Below are positions 60,601 through 64,000 of a DNA stretch of 64,000 nt, piece after piece (positions within the stretch are counted from its first letter, which is position 1; each line of letters begins with the position of its first letter). A program made the position numbers and the translations under genes. The stretch comes from Demequina capsici (GTDB taxonomy: Bacteria > Actinomycetota > Actinomycetes > Actinomycetales > Demequinaceae): the NCBI RefSeq assembly GCF_032102965.1, contig NZ_CP134880.1, positions 1,550,001-1,614,000 on the forward strand, in the 5' to 3' direction. The notes beneath the pieces were generated by a model that saw only the letters and a program-made list of their open reading frames with translations, was not told the origin of the DNA and searched no databases.

Positions 60601-61002
60601 CTCGAGCGTGTAGCGAGCAGTGCCCTTCTCCCCTGTGGCAAGGTGGGCCAGCCCGATGGCATGCGAGAGCCGGGCGTATCCCCTGGGACCGCGCGCGAGC
60701 ACGAGCAGATGGGAGCCTCTGGGGTCCGGCCTGTCGGTCGGTGCGTCGAGCACGGGAGCCCCACCTGGCCCCTCAGGGACGGAGAGGTGGAGCTCCGCCC
60801 CGAAGATCGCGGGCATCCCGATGGCCCGCGCGGCATTCGCGAAGCGCACCGCTCCATAGAGGCCGTCGTGATCGGTGATCGCCATCGCTGAGAGCCCGAG
60901 CCGGCCCGCCTCCGCGGCCATCTCCTCAGGCTGGCTGGCCCCGTCGAGGAAGCTGAACGCGGAATGGGCGTGCAGCTCCGCATACTCGAGCCGCTCAGTC
61001 AT
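57610..61002 (-). CDS. dnaE2: Error-prone DNA polymerase DnaE2 (ImuC)
   Basis: A C-family polymerase that copies past lesions together with ImuA' and ImuB, the main source of damage-induced mutation in actinobacteria. The 1130-aa protein begins with a PHP domain (ELHAHSAFSFLDGAS, ITDHDG). The polymerase core holds the catalytic aspartates in PDIDVDIESD (about residue 430), and a fingers region, helix-hairpin-helix and OB domain follow. ATG 61002 overlaps the imuB end by 8 nt; longer upstream frames lie in imuB and are not real. Confidence 0.96.
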   Translation of the reverse strand: MTERLEYAELHAHSAFSFLDGASQPEEMAAEAGRLGLSAMAITDHDGLYGAVRFANAARAIGMPAIFGAELHLSVPEGPGGAPVLDAPTDRPDPRGSHLLVLARGPRGYARLSHAIGLAHLATGEKGTARYTLEQLAADGDGDLLVLTGCRKGIVRRALAGIGVPGVGLEDQGRGVTREGFAAAHAEIDRLAALFGRDNVAVEITDTGQPYDSEVNSALADLAFDAALPLVATTNAHYATPRDADLAAALAAVRARSALDDMDGWLPGGAGQHLRSPGEMLHRHRRHPQAVATAARLGAECAFDLQLVAPRLPPYPVPDGHTEATWLRELTYRGARQRYGPPDAERVRGAWAQIEHELAVIEALDFPGYFLIVHDIVSFCHRADILCQGRGSAANSAVCYALGVTAVDAVTHGLLFERFLAPERDGPPDIDVDIESDRREEVIQYVFEQFGRINAAMVANVIQYRPRSAVRDAARALGFDAGQQDAWSTSIDRWSTLRTDQAAEAAWAARQRDAMWPEPPPVQPVDHIPGQVVDLAERMLRLPRHLGIHPGGMVLCDRPVIDVCPVEWARMPGRTVLQWDKDDCADAGLVKFDLLGLGMLSALKYAFRYVQDVEREDLDLHSLPQEDPAVYDLLCAADTVGVFQVESRAQMATLPRLRPRRFYDIVIEVALIRPGPIQGGSVHPYISRARGREEVTYLHPLLKKSLEKTLGVPLFQEQLMQMAMDCAGFDGALADQLRRAMGSKRSPERMEALRARFMVGASERGVPPDIAHQIFDKLKAFADFGFPESHSYSFAYLVYASSWLKVHKPAAFYAGLLAAQPMGFYSPQSLAADARRHGQVVLRPCVVRSQSLAVVERLATPFTPPVETRSDMTALTRVDPTLAVRMGLRSIRGLGSDAADAIVSAREEAPFTSLGDMARRVRVRAAGAAGKAGFAPARGLTVVQWEALATAGALEALGVTRREGLWAAGILAREGPGTLPDVVPGAVAPTLPGMSLVEEAVADVWASGVSVDSYPTVFVREGLDRQGVLRVADVLTHEADRRVATAGVVTHRQRPGTAKGVTFLSLEDETGFLNVICSAGLWRRFQAVARRSPALVIRGRIERADGATNLVAEHLAPLSLRVPTSSRDFR

Positions 61003-62710
61003 ACAGCGCCTCAAGCCGCCATAGCCCTCCCGCGAAGGCGACGAGGACTGCCATGCCCGGCTCGCCGTCGGGAGCGCGCAGCGCCAGCTGCATGTAGGCG
61101 CGACGATCGGCGTCAGGCGCCCACCATCTCTCGGAGACGGGCCACGGGCCCGCCCAGGCGTCCACCGGACGCGCCCTCTCCCACACGGGCCCCTCAAATC
61201 GACCGACATGCCCGGAGGAGGGATGCCGATGGGCGGCGCGAGCGATCGCGTCGCGAGGGTCAGCAGGCAGACGCACCCATGTGGGGGATGCGGAGATCGC
61301 GAGCCGCCTGTCGACCGAGACGGGGCTTCCGCCTGCGTCGAGCACCTGCACCGGTGCAGGCACAGGGAGCACGGTCGCCGGCGCCGGGTCAGGGACATGC
61401 CCAGGCCAGGGATGCTCGATGCGCCGAGGCGCCTCTCCTTCCTGGCCCCATGCGAGCGCGTGGACACGATCACGAGGCGAGCGTCCCCCCTGCTCGGACA
61501 CGGCGAGGACCCCGTCGATGCCGAGCAGCCCCTGCAGCCGCTCCAGGGCGCGGCGGGCCTTGGCATCGCCTCCGGAGGAGCCACCCCACAGGTACGACTG
61601 CTCGTCCCCAAGCGCGACCACATCCTCCGCCACCAGCGCCAGGGAGATGAGAGGGGCCGGCGTCGGACCGTCCGCAGTCCCGGACAACCACCCCTCGAGC
61701 TGCCAGCGGACCCTGTCGGCCATGTGCGAGGCGAACGCACCGGAACGGGTCACGACATCGGTGCGCCACACACGTTCGAGCCTGCCGCCCTCGACCGTGG
61801 ACGCGATGATCCTCACCTTCCCGCAGCGCACGCCCGCTGCCAGCAGCGCCTCGTCGAGCCGTTCCGCCGCGTCCCGCGCCGCCCACGCGAGCTGCTCGAC
61901 ACGCTCGGCCGGGTCCTCGAATGCCTGCTCGACCGCGATGTCCTCCTCCGCGCGTCGCAGCACCGGCGGCGCGACATCCTGCCCGAGCGCCATGCGGCGT
62001 GCCCACGCGCCGAGGGGACCGAAGCGTGCCAGCACATCGCCCGCGGGGAGAGCCGCAAGCTGCCCGAGGGTGTGCAGGCCGAGCCGCGCGAGCACTCCCG
62101 CGAGCTCCTCCGACTCGACCCGACGACCACGCTCCATGGCGGCATGCACGAGCGAGTCCACTGGAAGCGGGGAGAGGAAATCCGCAGATCCTCCGCGCGG
62201 GACCATGACGGAGAGCCTGGCCGCCATGACCGCGGCCAGCAGCCCATCGGCCGCGCCCACCTGCGCCTCCCCGCCGGCCTCGGCGACCGCGTCGACCAGG
62301 GCTTCGGCGAGCGCCTCCTCCGAGCCGTGGAAGCGCGCTGCTCCGTCGGCAGGGATCATCAGCAGACCTGGCCGGGATATCTCGACGCCTGCGACGACCC
62401 GCTCGGCGGCTGCCGCGACCGCCTCGAACTCGCGGGCGTCCCTGCCCTCGTCGTATCCCAGGACCACCAGGTCCGGGCAGACGCGTTGGGCGTCCCGCCG
62501 CCTCATGCCTCGCCTCACGCCTGCCGCACGGGCGACGGCGGACACCGCCACCAGTCCTCTCCCATGAAGCACTGCCGCAGAGGCCTCCGCCCCCAGTCCC
62601 GCCTCGGTCGCGGCGGCGACGACAGGCCAGTCGGGCACCCACAGCACAGCACGTCGCACCGTCGCGACAGGGCCGTCCAGCGGCGCCGCCTCACGCGTCT
62701 CGGCGCTCAC
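60995..62710 (-). CDS. imuB: ImuB, Y-family-like mutasome subunit
   Basis: An inactive Y-family polymerase relative that links DnaE2 and ImuA' to the sliding clamp. The 571-aa protein has the Y-family fold but its N-terminus reads VLWVPDWPVV and the metal-binding acidic triad is missing. MIPADGAARFHG and LHTLGQLAALP (helix-hairpin-helix) follow. QLEGWL in the last third sits where the beta-clamp motif of mycobacterial ImuB lies. GTG 62710 overlaps the imuA' TGA (GTGA), with GGAGG just upstream. Confidence 0.94.
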   Translation of the reverse strand: MSAETREAAPLDGPVATVRRAVLWVPDWPVVAAATEAGLGAEASAAVLHGRGLVAVSAVARAAGVRRGMRRRDAQRVCPDLVVLGYDEGRDAREFEAVAAAAERVVAGVEISRPGLLMIPADGAARFHGSEEALAEALVDAVAEAGGEAQVGAADGLLAAVMAARLSVMVPRGGSADFLSPLPVDSLVHAAMERGRRVESEELAGVLARLGLHTLGQLAALPAGDVLARFGPLGAWARRMALGQDVAPPVLRRAEEDIAVEQAFEDPAERVEQLAWAARDAAERLDEALLAAGVRCGKVRIIASTVEGGRLERVWRTDVVTRSGAFASHMADRVRWQLEGWLSGTADGPTPAPLISLALVAEDVVALGDEQSYLWGGSSGGDAKARRALERLQGLLGIDGVLAVSEQGGRSPRDRVHALAWGQEGEAPRRIEHPWPGHVPDPAPATVLPVPAPVQVLDAGGSPVSVDRRLAISASPTWVRLPADPRDAIARAAHRHPSSGHVGRFEGPVWERARPVDAWAGPWPVSERWWAPDADRRAYMQLALRAPDGEPGMAVLVAFAGGLWRLEALYD

Positions 62711-63390
62711 GCCACCTCCTCGCGGGCACCCGCATCCCGTACCCATGCAGGTGCCACCGAGCGGTCGACGTCCAGATCGATCCGCACCCGTCGCACCGAG
62801 CCGAGCCGCCGTCCGCTCACCGCCACCGTCGCCTCGCGACCACGAAGGCGACCATCCCCCGCCCCGAGACCGGACCACCGCACCCTCTCGACCGACAGCG
62901 ACAGCTCCGCCCCCGGCCAGGGACCGACGGAGAGCATCAAGGCGTCCTGCTCGCGTGCGCGGGAGGCCAGACGCCTGCGATCCGATTCCGAGAGGACCAG
63001 CCGCTCCCCCGCCATCACGACGTCCACGCCCTCGAGGCAGAGCCCGATCACCGCGGCTGCCTGCATGCCAGGCTCGGGGACGAGCGCGAGCCGGGACAGA
63101 TCCATCCCCCGCCGAGCGGCGGCCACGACACCGACCGATGGCATGCCGACCGCTGCGGACCAGGCACCCTGTCGAGAGGCCTGCCCGGCCAGCGCCAGCA
63201 GCAGCGACGTGGATCCCGAGACGCTCACCACCCGGCCACGAGGCAGCCCCTCAGGCAACAGCATGCGCCACTGCTCGTCCACCCTCCAGGCACGCTCGGA
63301 GACGTCGCGCGCGACACCGACCCGCGCCTCGACCTCCTTGAGGGCGGCGCGGGCTGCAGCCAGCCGATCGTCGCGAACCTGTTCGAACAT
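62707..63390 (-). CDS. imuA': ImuA', RecA-like mutasome subunit
   Basis: The 227-aa protein is the short RecA-like partner in the ImuA'-ImuB-DnaE2 mutasome. It keeps the RecA beta-strand pattern (RGRVVSVSGSTSLLLALAG; DVVMAGERLVL), but the Walker A lysine is absent, as in the mycobacterial protein. ATG 63390 lies inside the LexA box and 7 nt after CAGAAT, so the message seems leaderless. An in-frame ATG at 63420 is a less likely start. It is the first gene of a likely five-gene damage operon. Confidence 0.88.
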   Translation of the reverse strand: MFEQVRDDRLAAARAALKEVEARVGVARDVSERAWRVDEQWRMLLPEGLPRGRVVSVSGSTSLLLALAGQASRQGAWSAAVGMPSVGVVAAARRGMDLSRLALVPEPGMQAAAVIGLCLEGVDVVMAGERLVLSESDRRRLASRAREQDALMLSVGPWPGAELSLSVERVRWSGLGAGDGRLRGREATVAVSGRRLGSVRRVRIDLDVDRSVAPAWVRDAGAREEVA

Positions 63391-63398
63391 ACGTTCGA
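63383..63398. promoter_or_regulatory. LexA (SOS) box at the imuA' start
   Basis: TCGAACATACGTTCGA is a perfect copy of the actinobacterial SOS box TCGAACnnnnGTTCGA. It covers the imuA' start codon (63388-63390) and the predicted transcription start, so LexA bound here would block initiation directly. Confidence 0.93.
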
Positions 63399-63403
63399 TT
63401 CTG
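63398..63403 (-). promoter_or_regulatory. -10 element of a leaderless imuA' promoter
   Basis: CAGAAT (one change from TAnnnT) ends 7 nt before ATG 63390, which places the transcription start on the A of the ATG, inside the LexA box. Confidence 0.4.
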
Positions 63404-63482
63404 CCATGTCGCAGCGACATCCGAGAAGGCTCGATCGCCCTCTCCGGAGAGACGGGCACGACCCAGGGGGGACGCCGAGGGA

Positions 63483-64000
63483 TCAGCGCACTCGCAGCTC
63501 CCACATGGCGACAGCCGACGCAGCGGCGACGTTCAGCGAGTCCACCCCTCCAGCCATCGGGATCGTGACCACGGCGTCCACGCTTCGCAGCGCGCCACGC
63601 GACAGCCCATCACCCTCGGAGCCCATGACGATCGCCACCTTCTCGTGGCCCAGCGCCGCGAACTCGTCGAGCGCGACCGCATCGTCCGCGAGCGCGAGCC
63701 CCGCCACGACGAAGCCCGCCTCACGCATGCGACCCAGGTCGGCCGGCCAGTCCTGCGCGCGTGTCCACGGCACCTGGAAGACGGTGCCCATCGAGACCTT
63801 CACCGATCGTCGGTAGAGCGGGTCGGCGCAGGTCGGGGCGACGACGATCGCGTCGGCCCCGATCCCGGCCGCGGAGCGGAAGATCGCTCCGACGTTCGTG
63901 TGATCGACGACCCCTTCGAGAACGACCACTCGCCGCGCTGGAGAGACCAGCTCCTCGACGGCGGGCAGCACGGGCCGACGCATGGCTGCGAGCGCTCCGC
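63483..64000 (-). CDS. SpoU/TrmH-family RNA 2'-O-methyltransferase (5' part outside the window)
   Basis: The visible C-terminal 171 residues form the knotted SPOUT methylase domain. GVVDHTNVGAIFRSAAG is motif 1 with its Asn and Arg, VMGSEGDGLS is motif 2, and IPMAGGVDSLNVAAASAVAM is motif 3. It methylates a ribose in rRNA or tRNA with S-adenosylmethionine; the target is not clear. The N-terminal substrate-binding domain and the start lie beyond the right edge. It precedes imuA' by 92 nt on the same strand. Confidence 0.92.
   Translation of the reverse strand, partial: GALAAMRRPVLPAVEELVSPARRVVVLEGVVDHTNVGAIFRSAAGIGADAIVVAPTCADPLYRRSVKVSMGTVFQVPWTRAQDWPADLGRMREAGFVVAGLALADDAVALDEFAALGHEKVAIVMGSEGDGLSRGALRSVDAVVTIPMAGGVDSLNVAAASAVAMWELRVR

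Overview
The window is a 64-kb piece of a GC-rich actinobacterial chromosome. Protein style (actinobacterial S1, DnaE2 mutasome, Pup/Dop/PafA, ANTAR regulator, Lgt in a trp cluster) and gene order point to Micrococcales, most likely near Cellulomonadaceae or Demequinaceae; the genus is a guess. I see no insertion sequence, prophage, CRISPR array or rRNA. This is conserved core chromosome, and its interest lies in what is missing from or added to familiar blocks.

Layout. 1-8074 (minus): polA, pfkA, rpsA, coaE, uvrB. 8093-14882: a hotdog thioesterase, a Liv/Urt-type amino-acid ABC operon (livHMGF), its binding protein livK in convergent orientation, and an ANTAR response regulator (pdtaR-like). 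14904-15602: an odd CAA-anticodon tRNA and methylglyoxal synthase. 15735-42225 is one long run of minus-strand genes. Read in transcription order it holds an M50 protease, trmI, arc, dop, pup, pafA, an FKBP lipoprotein, hisF, a two-subunit ABC exporter, hisI, trpE, three small membrane proteins, trpC, trpB, trpA, lgt, gltB, gltD and pyk. 42299-51637: RecB-like nuclease, chemoreceptor, HAD phosphatase, PAC2 protein, uppP, aldo/keto reductase, two small conserved proteins, an M20 peptidase and a polytopic membrane protein. 51700-55348: tRNA-Leu(GAG), an unrecognised gene, a membrane pyrophosphatase and a GPGG small membrane protein. 55492-64000: ogt, ada-alkA, dnaE2, imuB, imuA' behind a perfect LexA box, then a SpoU rRNA/tRNA methylase cut by the window edge.

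How it works together. Pup, PafA, Dop and ARC form a complete tagging and untagging system, but no proteasome genes lie between pup and pafA. Pup already ends in Gly-Gly-Glu and ARC stops before the tail that docks on the proteasome, so this looks like pupylation without degradation. The last five genes on the minus strand form one damage-response unit that joins the translesion mutasome to alkylation repair. Glycolysis is represented at two steps (pfkA, pyk) plus the methylglyoxal bypass (mgsA), and nitrogen metabolism by gltBD and the Liv transporter.

Regulation. Thirteen genes have a TAnnnT hexamer exactly 6 or 7 nt before the start codon and no ribosome binding site. These are leaderless promoters, and they fix many of the starts chosen here.
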